Source: an uncultured Clostridia bacterium
Lineage (GTDB): Bacteria > Bacillota > Clostridia > Christensenellales > UBA1242
Assembly (NCBI GenBank): GCA_944380415.1
Contig: CALWHN010000006.1
Coordinates: 1 to 41,672, forward strand
Direction of reading: 5' to 3'
DNA length: 41,672 bases
Part shown: positions 1 to 8,112 of the stretch, piece after piece
How positions within the stretch are numbered: position 1 is the first letter of the stretch
Layout of the letters: every line of letters begins with the position of its first letter
The notes under the pieces: generated by a model
What the model was told of the DNA's origin: nothing
Database searches by the model: none
What the model saw: only the letters and a program-made list of their open reading frames with translations
Program-made: the position numbers and the translations under genes

Positions 1-24
1 CAAATCAAAAAACAAATAAAAATT

Positions 25-942
25 TCACACCACATCTGACGCTTTTGAGCCCTTCTTAATTGTCCAAGCTCTAACTTCCTTTTCGCCTGCCGTCAAAAAG
101 CTCATAAGCCCAAGAAGGTTGTAGCTTGCCGAAACAAGTTTTTCAAGGCCGCTTTGAGTTATTCCAAGTTCTTCTTTAAAAATTGCCCTCTCTTCCTGCG
201 GAAGCGCAGCAAGCTCTTCTTCAATTTTTGCCGAAAGCGAAATTACTTCCGCCCCTTCAGAATTTGCAATTTCAACAACTTGTTTAACATATTCGTTTTC
301 TGGCTTTCCAATTTCGTCCTCGGCTATGTTTGCAACATATATGATTGGTTTTGAGGAGAGAAGAAAAAATGAATTTAAAATTTTCTTTTCGTCATTTGAA
401 AGCGGAACTGTTCTTGCGCTCTTTCCCTCTTCCAAGGCTGGTTTAATCTTGCTTAAAACTTCAAACTCCTCTCGCGCGCCCTTTTCACCAACTTTAAGCA
501 TTTTTTGCGCCTTCTCAAAGCGCTTGTTAACTGTTTCTAGGTCCGCCAAAACAAGTTCCAAGTTGATAACCTCAATGTCCTTCTTTGGGTTTATGCTTCC
601 GCTGACATGAATTATTTTCTCGTTGTCAAAACACCTGACAACGTGAACAATTGCATCAACCTCGCGAATGTGGCTTAAAAATTTGTTTCCAAGCCCTTCG
701 CCCTTGCTTGCCCCTTCAACAAGGCCGGCAATGTCGACAAATTCAATTGTTGCGGGAACAATTTTGTTGGTGTGGTAAAGTTGTGCAAGCGCTTCAAGCC
801 GCTCGTCTGGGACATCAACAACTCCAACGTTTGGTTCAATTGTGCAAAAAGGGTAGTTTGCGCTCTCCGCCCCTGCATTAGTAATTGCGTTAAACAGTGT
901 GCTTTTCCCAACATTCGGAAGTCCAACAACTCCAATTTTCAT
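25..942 (-). CDS. ychF: YchF/OLA1-family P-loop ATPase, C-terminally truncated
   Basis: Ribosome-associated OLA1/YchF-type nucleotidase. Visible motifs are the P-loop GLPNVGKST (residues 7-15), a DIAGLVEGA switch region and NIAE in place of the G-type NKxD; the NxxE form is typical of the ATP-preferring YchF group. The start is the ATG at 942, which gives the family's usual MKIGVVG opening. A longer frame upstream adds 17 Lys-rich residues that the family does not have. The protein is 305 residues against about 363-366 in relatives. It stops just after the GEKEVRAWTIKKGSKA segment, so about 60 residues, most of the C-terminal TGS domain, are missing. No reading frame in the 24 bases beyond the stop resembles the lost part. 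It could be a genuine truncation or an artefact at a contig edge. It is divergent from uppP. Confidence 0.9.
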   Translation of the reverse strand: MKIGVVGLPNVGKSTLFNAITNAGAESANYPFCTIEPNVGVVDVPDERLEALAQLYHTNKIVPATIEFVDIAGLVEGASKGEGLGNKFLSHIREVDAIVHVVRCFDNEKIIHVSGSINPKKDIEVINLELVLADLETVNKRFEKAQKMLKVGEKGAREEFEVLSKIKPALEEGKSARTVPLSNDEKKILNSFFLLSSKPIIYVANIAEDEIGKPENEYVKQVVEIANSEGAEVISLSAKIEEELAALPQEERAIFKEELGITQSGLEKLVSASYNLLGLMSFLTAGEKEVRAWTIKKGSKASDVV

Positions 943-1027
943 CTTCTTTTTCCTCTTTTTTAACTTTAACAAATAAAATTCAAATGTAAACATAGAATAT
1001 ACTAAAAAGGAGAAAAAAGCAAGAGAA

Positions 1028-1819
1028 ATGTCAATTTGGGTTGCATTAATTTTGGGCGCCGTTCAGGGACTGACGGAATTTCTTCCCGTTTCCTCAAGCG
1101 GCCATTTAACTCTTCTAAACAAGATATTTGGAATTGAAGAAAACACTTTGCTTCTTGCAGTTCTTCTCCACCTTGCAACTCTTTTTGCCGTAATCTTTGT
1201 TTTAAGAAAGGAAATTTGGGAATTAATTCGCCACCCCTTTAGCCGGGAGGCAGTTAATTTATACATTGCAACTGTTCCAACTGTTGTAATCGTTCTTCTA
1301 ACAAAAGGGCTTTTGGAGGACTCCTTCACAAGCGCAAAACTTTTGCCATATTGCTTTTTAATAACGGCGGCTTTGCTTTTGGTAACCCACTTTGTTGGGA
1401 AAAGAAATCAAACAAATGGGCTTTGCTATCCAAAAGAAGGGTTTAGAAACAACACCCAATCTTCGCTTATCATGGGAATTGCCCAAGGAATTGCCGTTTT
1501 CCCGGGAATTTCAAGAAGCGGGTCCACAATTTGCGCCGGCCTACTTGCGGGAGAGCAGCGGGGGAGGGTTGCAAAGTTTTCATTTCTAATGAGCATTCCA
1601 ATTATTTTGGCCTCAATGCTTTGGGAAATTGTTTCCGGAGATTTCGGACAAATTGCAACCTCTGAGATGGTTTTGCCAATTATTGTTTCCTTCCTTGCCG
1701 CATTCATAATTGGGATTCTATCAATTAAGCTTATGCTAAAAGTTGTTGAAAAGGCAAAATATTATTGGTTTTCAATTTATTTAGTTGAAATTGCAATTCT
1801 TTCATTCTTCGTTGTTTAA
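1028..1819 (+). CDS. uppP: Undecaprenyl-diphosphatase UppP (BacA family)
   Basis: Integral membrane enzyme that dephosphorylates undecaprenyl pyrophosphate to recycle the lipid carrier of cell-wall synthesis; family members can confer bacitracin tolerance. The sequence has both family signatures: the GLTEFLPVSSSGH segment (residues 14-26, including Glu17 and His26) and PGISRSGST (residues 159-167, including Arg163). At 263 residues it has normal length, with many hydrophobic helices. An AAAGGAG Shine-Dalgarno lies at 1006-1012, rather far (15 nt) from the ATG. It is divergent from ychF with an 85-bp gap, and is followed by veg, which appears to have its own promoter. Confidence 0.95.
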   Translation: MSIWVALILGAVQGLTEFLPVSSSGHLTLLNKIFGIEENTLLLAVLLHLATLFAVIFVLRKEIWELIRHPFSREAVNLYIATVPTVVIVLLTKGLLEDSFTSAKLLPYCFLITAALLLVTHFVGKRNQTNGLCYPKEGFRNNTQSSLIMGIAQGIAVFPGISRSGSTICAGLLAGEQRGRVAKFSFLMSIPIILASMLWEIVSGDFGQIATSEMVLPIIVSFLAAFIIGILSIKLMLKVVEKAKYYWFSIYLVEIAILSFFVV

Positions 1820-1841
1820 AAATTTTGTCTAAAAATATTCT
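1812..1841 (+). promoter_or_regulatory. Putative sigma-A promoter of veg
   Basis: TTGTTT at 1812-1817 and TATTCT at 1836-1841 with an 18-bp spacer. The -35 overlaps the end of uppP. A GTGAGG Shine-Dalgarno follows before the veg start. Confidence 0.4.
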
Positions 1842-1875
1842 AATTTGGCAAGAATTTTTACAGTGAGGATTTTTT

Positions 1876-2124
1876 ATGAGAAAAACTGGAATAACTTTGG
1901 AAGAAGTTAAACAAAGGATTCGCGACCTTAAAGGTGAAAATATTTTTATGGCAATAAACCGCGGAAGAAAAAAGATGGACTATTTCAACGCGGTAATAGA
2001 CTGCATCTATCCAAGCGTTTTTACAGTTAAAGTAAACGCAGCCAACCAACTTGACACTCAAACATTTTCATATTTCGACGTTTTGTGTGGAGATGTTGAA
2101 ATTAAAAAGCTTTCTGGCGCTTAA
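1876..2124 (+). CDS. veg: Veg family protein (DUF1021)
   Basis: Small conserved Bacillota protein; in Bacillus subtilis Veg has been linked to biofilm-matrix control. The 82-residue product has the family hallmarks: an N-terminal helix, a GRRK-like basic segment (NRGRKKMDYFNAVID), the YPSVFTVKV strand and a final SYFDVLCGDVEI strand, consistent with the compact beta-barrel fold. The start ATG follows GTGAGG with about 7 nt spacing. It follows uppP by 56 bp. No sporulation gene is adjacent, unlike the neighbourhood in Bacillus. Confidence 0.88.
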   Translation: MRKTGITLEEVKQRIRDLKGENIFMAINRGRKKMDYFNAVIDCIYPSVFTVKVNAANQLDTQTFSYFDVLCGDVEIKKLSGA

Positions 2125-2160
2125 AATTGGCGAAATAATTGAGGTTTTAAAGAGTAAATA

Positions 2161-2189
2161 TTGCAAAACCGCTGAATTTGTGATAAAGT
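2161..2189 (+). promoter_or_regulatory. Putative leaderless promoter of the 2196 gene
   Basis: TTGCAA at 2161-2166, a 17-bp spacer, then TAAAGT at 2184-2189. The start codon is only 6 nt beyond the -10 and there is no Shine-Dalgarno, so the transcript may begin at the ATG. Confidence 0.4.
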
Positions 2190-2195
2190 TTTTAT

Positions 2196-2549
2196 ATGTT
2201 TATCGAAAAGCTTAACGAGCAGGATTTATTTGATTTTGCTGGCTCTCTTGGATTTGTTGTTGATTCTCTTTCCAACCCGGCAAGGTTTTTCCCAAACGCA
2301 GCGACGCCTTTTGCAGTTTTAATTTGCTCTGGAAAAGACCTTTCCGAACGAATTTTGGCAAGAATCTTTCCAAGCGAACAATTGGAATATTTCTCAAACT
2401 GCGCCTCCTCTTTAAACACGGTTTTGGTTTTTGAAGATTATTCTTGCAAAACTTTTTTAAACGACCAAAATTTTTCAAAGCAATGGCAAAATTTTCTTTC
2501 AAATAAATTTGAAAATTATTCAAACGCTTTAAAAGTTGGCGAATTTTAG
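2196..2549 (+). CDS. Hypothetical protein, 117 aa
   Basis: Not recognised. The product is a soluble-looking 117-residue protein opening MFIEKLNEQDLFDFAGSLGF, rich in Phe, Asn and Ser, with no signal peptide or membrane helix. The middle (roughly residues 35-80) alternates hydrophobic and polar segments like a small alpha/beta domain, including LIFPSEQLEY-like and TVLVFEDYS stretches. An opposing frame covers 2212-2523, but the plus-strand frame has the codon use of its neighbours and a promoter-like element just upstream. There is no Shine-Dalgarno. It stands alone: veg ends 71 bp before, and an AT-rich non-coding gap of about 210 bp follows. Confidence 0.6.
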   Translation: MFIEKLNEQDLFDFAGSLGFVVDSLSNPARFFPNAATPFAVLICSGKDLSERILARIFPSEQLEYFSNCASSLNTVLVFEDYSCKTFLNDQNFSKQWQNFLSNKFENYSNALKVGEF

Positions 2550-2645
2550 CAAAATTTTTTATTTTTCATAGATATTTTTTAATTTTTTTGTCTTTTTTTG
2601 TTATTTTTTAATTTTAGGAAAAATAAATTTAATTTTTTTAAATAG

Positions 2646-2674
2646 TTGCAGATATTTTAATTTTGTTATATAAT
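2646..2674 (+). promoter_or_regulatory. Sigma-A promoter of the 2764 gene
   Basis: TTGCAG at 2646-2651, a 17-bp spacer and a perfect TATAAT at 2669-2674, in a very AT-rich gap (2550-2763) where I see no other gene. Transcription would start near 2681 and run through the duplicated start region. Confidence 0.7.
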
Positions 2675-2700
2675 ATATCCGAAAATTATGCGAGAATAAA

Positions 2701-2778
2701 GTTTAGTTTTAAGGAGGTTTTATTATGAGCGAGTATGAAGTTTAGTTTTAAGGAGGTTTTATTATGAGCGAGTATGAA
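2701..2778 (+). repeat. 39-bp perfect tandem duplication of a ribosome-binding site and start
   Basis: Two identical 39-bp units, 2701-2739 and 2740-2778. Each holds a TAAGGAGG Shine-Dalgarno, an ATG and the codons for MSEYE. The first ATG (2725) opens a six-codon frame reading MSEYEV and then TAG, the stop being made by the repeat junction. The second ATG (2764) opens the real gene. The period is 13 codons, so both starts lie in the same phase. Confidence 0.95.
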
Positions 2779-3159
2779 ATTTTTAATGACGACGAGGAAT
2801 ATACCCCAGAGCCGCCTAGAAACAAAGAAAAAAACAACGAAGGCTGCTGTAAAAAGTTTTTTAAAGATTTGTTTACAATGGAATACATTTCTTTGTTCTT
2901 AACAGTTCTTTCAATTTTCTTTAGCTTTTTGGTTGGAATGATTCCTCTGTTTAACGCTTCGCCTTCTGCTTTTGCCGCCGTTGCTGTCTTCTTTTTGTTC
3001 AGCTTCTGCTTGGCTCTTGGCGGGCTTGTTGTTGAAGTTGTTAAAGTTGTCAAAAACAAGCAATTTAACTTTAATCTTCAAATAATTCTTGTAATTGCTT
3101 CGCTTTTAATTGCTTGTTTGGTCCTTCCACTTACCGCAAACATTGGGGCATACTATTAA
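2764..3159 (+). CDS. Small membrane protein, three predicted TM helices
   Basis: Not recognised as a named family. The 131-residue product starts with an acidic cytosolic-looking segment (EIFNDDEEYTPEPP), then a short basic stretch with a Cys pair (GCCKKFFKD), then hydrophobic helices at about residues 41-61, 68-93 and 103-128. The start is the second of two duplicated ATGs; its TAAGGAGG is perfectly spaced. The gene has its own consensus promoter upstream and a Rho-independent terminator immediately downstream, so it is a single-gene unit. Confidence 0.75.
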   Translation: MSEYEIFNDDEEYTPEPPRNKEKNNEGCCKKFFKDLFTMEYISLFLTVLSIFFSFLVGMIPLFNASPSAFAAVAVFFLFSFCLALGGLVVEVVKVVKNKQFNFNLQIILVIASLLIACLVLPLTANIGAYY

Positions 3160-3164
3160 AATTA

Positions 3165-3190
3165 AAAACCGCATTTCTGCGGTTTTTATT
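3165..3190 (+). terminator. Rho-independent terminator after the small membrane protein gene
   Basis: AAAACCGCA (3165-3173) pairs with TGCGGTTTT (3178-3186) across a TTTC loop, followed by a T-rich tract. Confidence 0.9.
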
Positions 3191-3236
3191 TTTAATTTTT
3201 TTGTTTTTGTGCAACAATTATCGAAAGGAAATTTAA

Positions 3237-4172
3237 ATGAGCGTTTTAGAAATTATTTTTACAATTTTCGGTGTTTTGGTTGGGCTATTTTTATTGTGGG
3301 TTCTAATTGGCTTTTTAGCATATCTTTTTTCGCTTCGCCGCGGCGGCCTTGCAGGAAAATTGGTCAACAAACAGTTTATGAAAGAAATTGAAAGCTATAA
3401 AATTGATTATTCTTGGTGGAAAACAGTTCCGTCAAAAGAGGTTGAAATTAAGGCAGGTGAGGAAACTCTTGTTGGAACAGTTTTGGAAAAAAGTGGCTCT
3501 AATAAGGTTGGAATTTGCGTTCATGGCTACTACGGAAACTTTAAAGATTTAAACCCTTGGGCAAAAATTTTATACGAAGAGAATTTTAATGTAATTGCCC
3601 TGGATTTGAGGGCCCATGGAAAGAGCAGCGGTCAAAAGGTCAGCATGGGCTATTTTGACAAGGACGACATTGTTTTATGGATCAACAAAGCAATTGAAAT
3701 GTTTGGAGAAGATTGCCAAATTGTTCTCTTTGGAGAGTCCATGGGCGGCGCAACTATTTTGATGACAAGCGAACTTAAACTTCCAAAAAATGTTAAGTGT
3801 GTCATTGCCGACAGTGCATATTCAAACGCCTATCAAGCTTTCGAATATATAATTGAAAAACGAGGCTTTCTTCCGGCTTTTCTCTTTCTTCCCGTTGCAA
3901 ACTTTTTCTCAAAAGTTTTTGCCGATTGCGACCTTAAAAAGGCAAGCCCAATTGACAGCGTAAAAAAGTCATCTTTGCCAATTCTCTTCCTCCATGGTTT
4001 AGATGATAAATTTGTTCCCGCATATATGTCAAGGGACATGTTTGATGTTTCAAACAAGGAAATTTGCTCGCTTTATTTAACAAAAGGTGCGGGTCACATT
4101 AAAAGCTATGCCAAGGACCCTGAGGGATATAAAAAAGTTATGATGTCTTTTATTGAAAAATGGCTTAGCTGA
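3237..4172 (+). CDS. Membrane-anchored alpha/beta hydrolase (serine hydrolase)
   Basis: Likely esterase or peptidase-like serine hydrolase of the alpha/beta fold; substrate unknown. One N-terminal helix (about residues 5-31) followed by RR suggests membrane anchoring. Fold markers run in order: oxyanion-region HGYYGN (96-101), DLRAHGKS (123-130), nucleophile elbow GESMGG with Ser168, acid region HGLDDKFVP with Asp257, and GAGHIKS with His287, completing a plausible Ser-Asp-His triad. The 311-residue length suits the YqkD/S9-like hydrolases common in Clostridia. The Shine-Dalgarno GAAAGGAAA lies a few bases before the ATG. It sits between a terminator upstream and a separate promoter downstream, so it is probably transcribed alone. 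Confidence 0.88.
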   Translation: MSVLEIIFTIFGVLVGLFLLWVLIGFLAYLFSLRRGGLAGKLVNKQFMKEIESYKIDYSWWKTVPSKEVEIKAGEETLVGTVLEKSGSNKVGICVHGYYGNFKDLNPWAKILYEENFNVIALDLRAHGKSSGQKVSMGYFDKDDIVLWINKAIEMFGEDCQIVLFGESMGGATILMTSELKLPKNVKCVIADSAYSNAYQAFEYIIEKRGFLPAFLFLPVANFFSKVFADCDLKKASPIDSVKKSSLPILFLHGLDDKFVPAYMSRDMFDVSNKEICSLYLTKGAGHIKSYAKDPEGYKKVMMSFIEKWLS

Positions 4173-4183
4173 CTTTAATTTGT

Positions 4184-4213
4184 TTGACATTTTATTTGTA
4201 TAAGTGTTAATAT
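4184..4213 (+). promoter_or_regulatory. Sigma-A promoter of the lipoprotein-leuS operon
   Basis: TTGACA at 4184-4189, an 18-bp spacer and TAATAT at 4208-4213. AAGGAAGG precedes the start at 4245. The leader is about 25 nt, far too short for a T-box. Confidence 0.7.
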
Positions 4214-4244
4214 ATTTTCTGCTTTAATAAAAGGAAGGTTGAAC

Positions 4245-5582
4245 ATGAAAAAATTTCTTTCTGCAGCGCTAGTTTTGTGTTTAATTGTTGTTGGCGTTGC
4301 CTTTGCTGGTTGCGGGCCAAAGGAAATTGTTTTACAAGGAGGGCCAGCATATGAAGACCAAATTTATGGAAACGGTGGCTTTGCTGTTACAAAGGGAGAT
4401 TATCTTTACTTTACGGACGCCTATGTTTCTTCGTCCTCTTTGGGCTCATCAATAACAAATGAGCAGGGAACAGTTACCGAAACTGGGCTCTATAGGGCAG
4501 AGATGGACACAGAACTTGTTTCAGACGTTGAAACGCCGGTTTTAAAAAATGTTCAACTTATGGTTTCAAAAGTTGTTGGCTTTGAAAACATGGGGCTTTA
4601 TATCTTTAAAGATAAAATCTATTTCCCTTCTCCAACAACAGAATCGGACAGCAGCGGGGTTAGATATGACCTTCTAACTTTCTATCGCTGCAATTTGGAC
4701 GGCTCTAACCTTGAAGTTTTCTATCAAACAGAAAGCTTTTCAGATGGAGAGTTCTCCATGACAATGATTGACGAGCAAGTTTACCTTTTAATTTACGATG
4801 GAAATCAAATTATAATCGTAGATGAAAATGGAAGTGAAAATGTTGTTGCTTCAAACGTAACGGGCGCAGTTCTTCCTTCAAGAACAACAATTGTTTCCAA
4901 CAGTGAAAATCCAAGCTCAATTGAATGCTCTGTTTACTACACTGTTGACAAAGAGAGCCAAGGAAGCATTTCTATGGGAAACATTTTGTATAGGGCAGAC
5001 ATTGTTTCTAAAAATGTTACAGAACTTTTAAATGAGGACAGGGTTGCAGTAACGCTTTCTTCATTGGAAGGCGGAAGACTTTTCTACACTAGAAACGAGC
5101 TTTTTGCAAACGGAACAATTTCGGATTATAACATCTACTCAAACAGCCTAGACGGTTCAAACTTCCACGCAAGTGAAATTAAACATTTCGATGACGAGAC
5201 AATTTCTGTTGTTCCTTTGGGAATTTATGAGGGAAAAAATCTTGGAGTTGCATATGTTTCTGGTGACGGAAAAATCATAATTAAAAACTTGGACAACTCT
5301 GCCGGAAACGCACTTGTAAGCAGTTCAGTTACAAAAATTATTTGCAGTAGAAATGGCTATTTATATTATGTTTCTTCGAGCGCTATTTATAGAATTAGTT
5401 TAACCGATGCAGATGCAACATCAGAAAAAATTTCTGGAACGTTGACTATAAAATCGGATTATTTTGACATTGACGAAGATTTCTTCTATTTCTTTGCAGA
5501 AGATTCTTCCAAGACAAACAAAATTTCTTGTTACAGAGTTGATTTAGACAGCTCAGATAAAATTCCAGTTAAAATGGCATAG
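4245..5582 (+). CDS. Secreted lipoprotein with beta-propeller-like repeats (DUF5050-like)
   Basis: Lipoprotein of 445 residues. The signal peptide MKKFLSAALVLCLIVVGVAF leads to a lipobox FAGC with the lipidated Cys at residue 23. The mature part repeats short beta motifs such as GDYLYFTDAY, LYRAEMD, FYRCNLDGSNLEVFY, LYRADIVSKN, IYSNSLDGSN and YLYYVSSSAIYRISL. These resemble the DUF5050-type propeller of Clostridia lipoproteins; this assignment rests on repeat pattern only. The start is the ATG at 4245, placed 6 nt after AAGGAAGG, rather than the in-frame TTG two codons earlier. It ends 8 bp before leuS, whose GGAGG starts at its stop codon, so the two are co-transcribed. Confidence 0.8.
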   Translation: MKKFLSAALVLCLIVVGVAFAGCGPKEIVLQGGPAYEDQIYGNGGFAVTKGDYLYFTDAYVSSSSLGSSITNEQGTVTETGLYRAEMDTELVSDVETPVLKNVQLMVSKVVGFENMGLYIFKDKIYFPSPTTESDSSGVRYDLLTFYRCNLDGSNLEVFYQTESFSDGEFSMTMIDEQVYLLIYDGNQIIIVDENGSENVVASNVTGAVLPSRTTIVSNSENPSSIECSVYYTVDKESQGSISMGNILYRADIVSKNVTELLNEDRVAVTLSSLEGGRLFYTRNELFANGTISDYNIYSNSLDGSNFHASEIKHFDDETISVVPLGIYEGKNLGVAYVSGDGKIIIKNLDNSAGNALVSSSVTKIICSRNGYLYYVSSSAIYRISLTDADATSEKISGTLTIKSDYFDIDEDFFYFFAEDSSKTNKISCYRVDLDSSDKIPVKMA

Positions 5583-5590
5583 GAGGAAAA

Positions 5591-8002
5591 ATGGAAGGCT
5601 ATAATTTCCACGAGATAGAGGCAAAGTGGCAAAAAAAGTGGGAAGACGAAAAGAGATTTGTTGTTAAAAATCACGAAGAAGGGAAACAAAACGAATATGT
5701 TTTAATTGAATTCCCATATCCAAGCGGAAAAGGCCTTCACGTTGGCCATTTGAGAAGTTACACGGCTCTTGACGCCGTTGCAAGAAAGAAGAGACTTGAG
5801 GGGAAAAACGTTCTCTTCCCAATGGGCTGCGACGCCTTTGGTTTGGAAGCAGAGAGAACAGCAATTAGAGAACACAAGCTCCCTCAAGAAATTGTTGCAA
5901 GAAACATTGCAACTTTTAAAGAACAGCTCAAACAAATTGGCCTTTCTTTCGACTGGTCAAGAGAAATCAATACCTGCGACCCATCATATTACAAGTGGAC
6001 GCAATGGCTTTTTATTCAGTTCTTTAAACACGGCCTTGCAGAAAAAAGAGAAACGCTTGTAAACTTTTGCAAAAATTGCGGAGTTTTGGCAAACGAAGAG
6101 GTTGAGGGCGGAAAGTGTTGCCAGTGCCACGAGGAAGTAATTCAAAAATCCAAAAGCCAGTGGATTTTAAAAATGACGGAATATGCTGACAGGCTTGCAG
6201 AGGATTTGAAACTTACAAAATATCAACAACACATAAAAACAAGCCAAATCAATTGGATTGGAAAAAGCGAAGGCGTTCAGGTTAAATTCCAAATAAAACA
6301 GGGCGGAAGCTTTGAAATTTTTACAACATGCATTGAAACAATTTATGGAATAACCTTCATGGTTCTTGCTCCTGAATCCGAAATTGTTAAATCTTTAAAG
6401 GACAAGATTGAAAATCTAGACGAAGTAAACGAATACATAAAACAAGCGGCTAAAAAGAGTGAATTTGAAAGACAAGAACTCGTTAAAGAAAAAAGCGGCT
6501 GCTTGCTAAAGGGAATAACGGCAATCAATCCTGCAAACGGAATGGAAGTTCCAGTTTACATTGGAGACTTCGTTCTTGCCGGCTATGGGACGGGCGCAGT
6601 TATGGCCGTTCCTGCCCACGACCAAAGGGATTATGATTTTGCAAAGCAAAGAAAAATTCCAATGATTCAAGTTATTGAAGGCGACATAAGAAATGGTGCG
6701 CTCGAAAAACAAGATTATTTGGGAACGGGCGCAAAGTTAATTAACTCAGGGGAGTTTAGCGGGCTTACTGTTGAAGAGGCAAAACAAAAGATAACCGAAA
6801 AATTAATTTCTCTTGGTGTTGCCAAAAAACAAGTTAATTTTAAGATGAGAGATTGGGTTTTCTCTCGCCAAAGATATTGGGGAGAACCAATTCCAATGAT
6901 ATATTGCGACCACTGTGGCTGGGTTCCTGTTCCAGAAGATCAGCTTCCTGTTGTCCTTCCAAATGTAGACAGCTATGAACCAACAAAGGACGGAGAAAGT
7001 CCACTTTCAGCAATTGAAAGCTTTGTTAAAACAACTTGTCCAAAGTGCGGCGCGCCTGCGCGCAGAGAAACGGACACAATGCCTGGCTGGGCGGGAAGCA
7101 GCTGGTATTTCATGAGATATTGCGATCCAAAAAATGATAAAGAGTTTGCAAGCATGGACTCTCTTCGCGCTTGGCTTCCAGTTAACATCTACAACGGCGG
7201 AAACGAACACACAACGCGCCACCTTTTGTATGCAAGATTTTGGAATAAATTTTTCTATGACATTGGAATTAGCCCGGTTTTAGAGCCGTTTGAAACAAGA
7301 ATTTCCCAGGGAATAATTCTTGGAAGCAACGGGGTTAAAATGAGCAAAAGCCTTGGAAACGTTGTTGATCCAAGGGAGGTTGTTAAAGAATATGGGGCAG
7401 ATTCGCTCAGGCTTTGGGAGTCTTTCATCGGCGATTACAGCGAAATGGTAAACTGGAACGACAACGGAGTTAAAGCCTGCTTCAAATTTTTAAACAGAGT
7501 TTGGGCAATGCAGGATTTCTTAGTTGATGGAGATAAATTTTCAAGCGAGCTTTCCTATGCCTTTAACTATGCAATTAAAAAAGTAACTAATGACATCAAC
7601 GACATAAAGTTCAACACCGCTGTTTCTGCGCTCATGACTCTGTGCAACGAAATTTACAAAAACAGGAAGATTAACAGGGAAGAATTTAAAACTCTTTTAA
7701 TTTTGCTAAATCCTTTTGCTCCTCATATAACAGAAGAACTTTGGGAGATTAACAAGTTCTCTCCTGAATTTAAAAATGTTTCTTGGCCAAACTATGACGA
7801 AAAAGCGCTTGTAAAAAATGTTATAAGCCTTCCTGTTCAAATTAATGGAAAGATGAGGGGAACAATTGAGGTTTCGCCATCGGCAGGGCAAGAAGAAATT
7901 TTGAATTTGGTTAAATCAGATTCGGTGATTTCAAAATACCTAACTGAGCCAATTAAAAAGGTGATTTTAGTTCCAAACAGAATAATAAATATAATTTGCT
8001 AG
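5591..8002 (+). CDS. leuS: Leucyl-tRNA synthetase
   Basis: Class Ia synthetase that charges tRNA-Leu, 803 residues. The HIGH-type motif HVGH is at residues 50-53 in the FPYPSGKGLHVGH block, and KMSKS is at 583-587 (VKMSKSLGN). Two Cys-rich knuckles are visible (CKNCG...CCQCHE and CDHCG...CPKCG). The CP1 editing insert is present (GTGAVMAVPAHDQRDYDF), but the threonine-rich editing motif, TTRPDT in most bacteria, reads TTCIET at residues 245-250. The key final Thr is kept, while Arg, Pro and Asp are replaced by Cys, Ile and Glu. GGAGG lies directly before the ATG. It is second in an operon behind a lipoprotein gene. A hairpin that includes its own stop codon terminates the unit. Confidence 0.97.
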   Translation: MEGYNFHEIEAKWQKKWEDEKRFVVKNHEEGKQNEYVLIEFPYPSGKGLHVGHLRSYTALDAVARKKRLEGKNVLFPMGCDAFGLEAERTAIREHKLPQEIVARNIATFKEQLKQIGLSFDWSREINTCDPSYYKWTQWLFIQFFKHGLAEKRETLVNFCKNCGVLANEEVEGGKCCQCHEEVIQKSKSQWILKMTEYADRLAEDLKLTKYQQHIKTSQINWIGKSEGVQVKFQIKQGGSFEIFTTCIETIYGITFMVLAPESEIVKSLKDKIENLDEVNEYIKQAAKKSEFERQELVKEKSGCLLKGITAINPANGMEVPVYIGDFVLAGYGTGAVMAVPAHDQRDYDFAKQRKIPMIQVIEGDIRNGALEKQDYLGTGAKLINSGEFSGLTVEEAKQKITEKLISLGVAKKQVNFKMRDWVFSRQRYWGEPIPMIYCDHCGWVPVPEDQLPVVLPNVDSYEPTKDGESPLSAIESFVKTTCPKCGAPARRETDTMPGWAGSSWYFMRYCDPKNDKEFASMDSLRAWLPVNIYNGGNEHTTRHLLYARFWNKFFYDIGISPVLEPFETRISQGIILGSNGVKMSKSLGNVVDPREVVKEYGADSLRLWESFIGDYSEMVNWNDNGVKACFKFLNRVWAMQDFLVDGDKFSSELSYAFNYAIKKVTNDINDIKFNTAVSALMTLCNEIYKNRKINREEFKTLLILLNPFAPHITEELWEINKFSPEFKNVSWPNYDEKALVKNVISLPVQINGKMRGTIEVSPSAGQEEILNLVKSDSVISKYLTEPIKKVILVPNRIINIIC

Positions 8003-8024
8003 GGCTTCCTAGCAAATTTTTTTG
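7994..8024 (+). terminator. Rho-independent terminator of leuS
   Basis: A perfect 10-bp stem ATTTGCTAGG (7994-8003) with CCTAGCAAAT (8008-8017), a GCTT loop and a run of T. The leuS stop codon lies inside the 5' arm. Confidence 0.93.
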
Positions 8025-8112
8025 TTGTTCGACAAAATAACAAAGTTTTTCTCTTCTTTGTAATCAACTTTTGTGTTATCCTTATCTTATCAAATAAATT
8101 TTTGGAGGGTTT

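Noticed and set aside
34..1027. TGA read as tryptophan to restore the YchF C-terminus
   Set aside because: Other genes in the window end at TGA (for example the hydrolase at 4172) and use TGG for Trp, and the sequence beyond the TGA does not resemble YchF.
2212..2523. 103-codon minus-strand frame opposite the 117-residue hypothetical
   Set aside because: The plus-strand frame has matching codon use and a promoter-like element; the minus frame is Arg/Lys/Gln-rich in the manner of shadow frames.
4239..4244. TTG at 4239 as the lipoprotein start
   Set aside because: It lies within or directly against the AAGGAAGG ribosome-binding site; the ATG two codons later has proper spacing.
4173..5590. 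T-box riboswitch for leuS
   Set aside because: leuS is read through from the lipoprotein gene with only 8 bp between them, and the operon leader is about 30 nt. There is no room for a T-box and no specifier or antiterminator motif.
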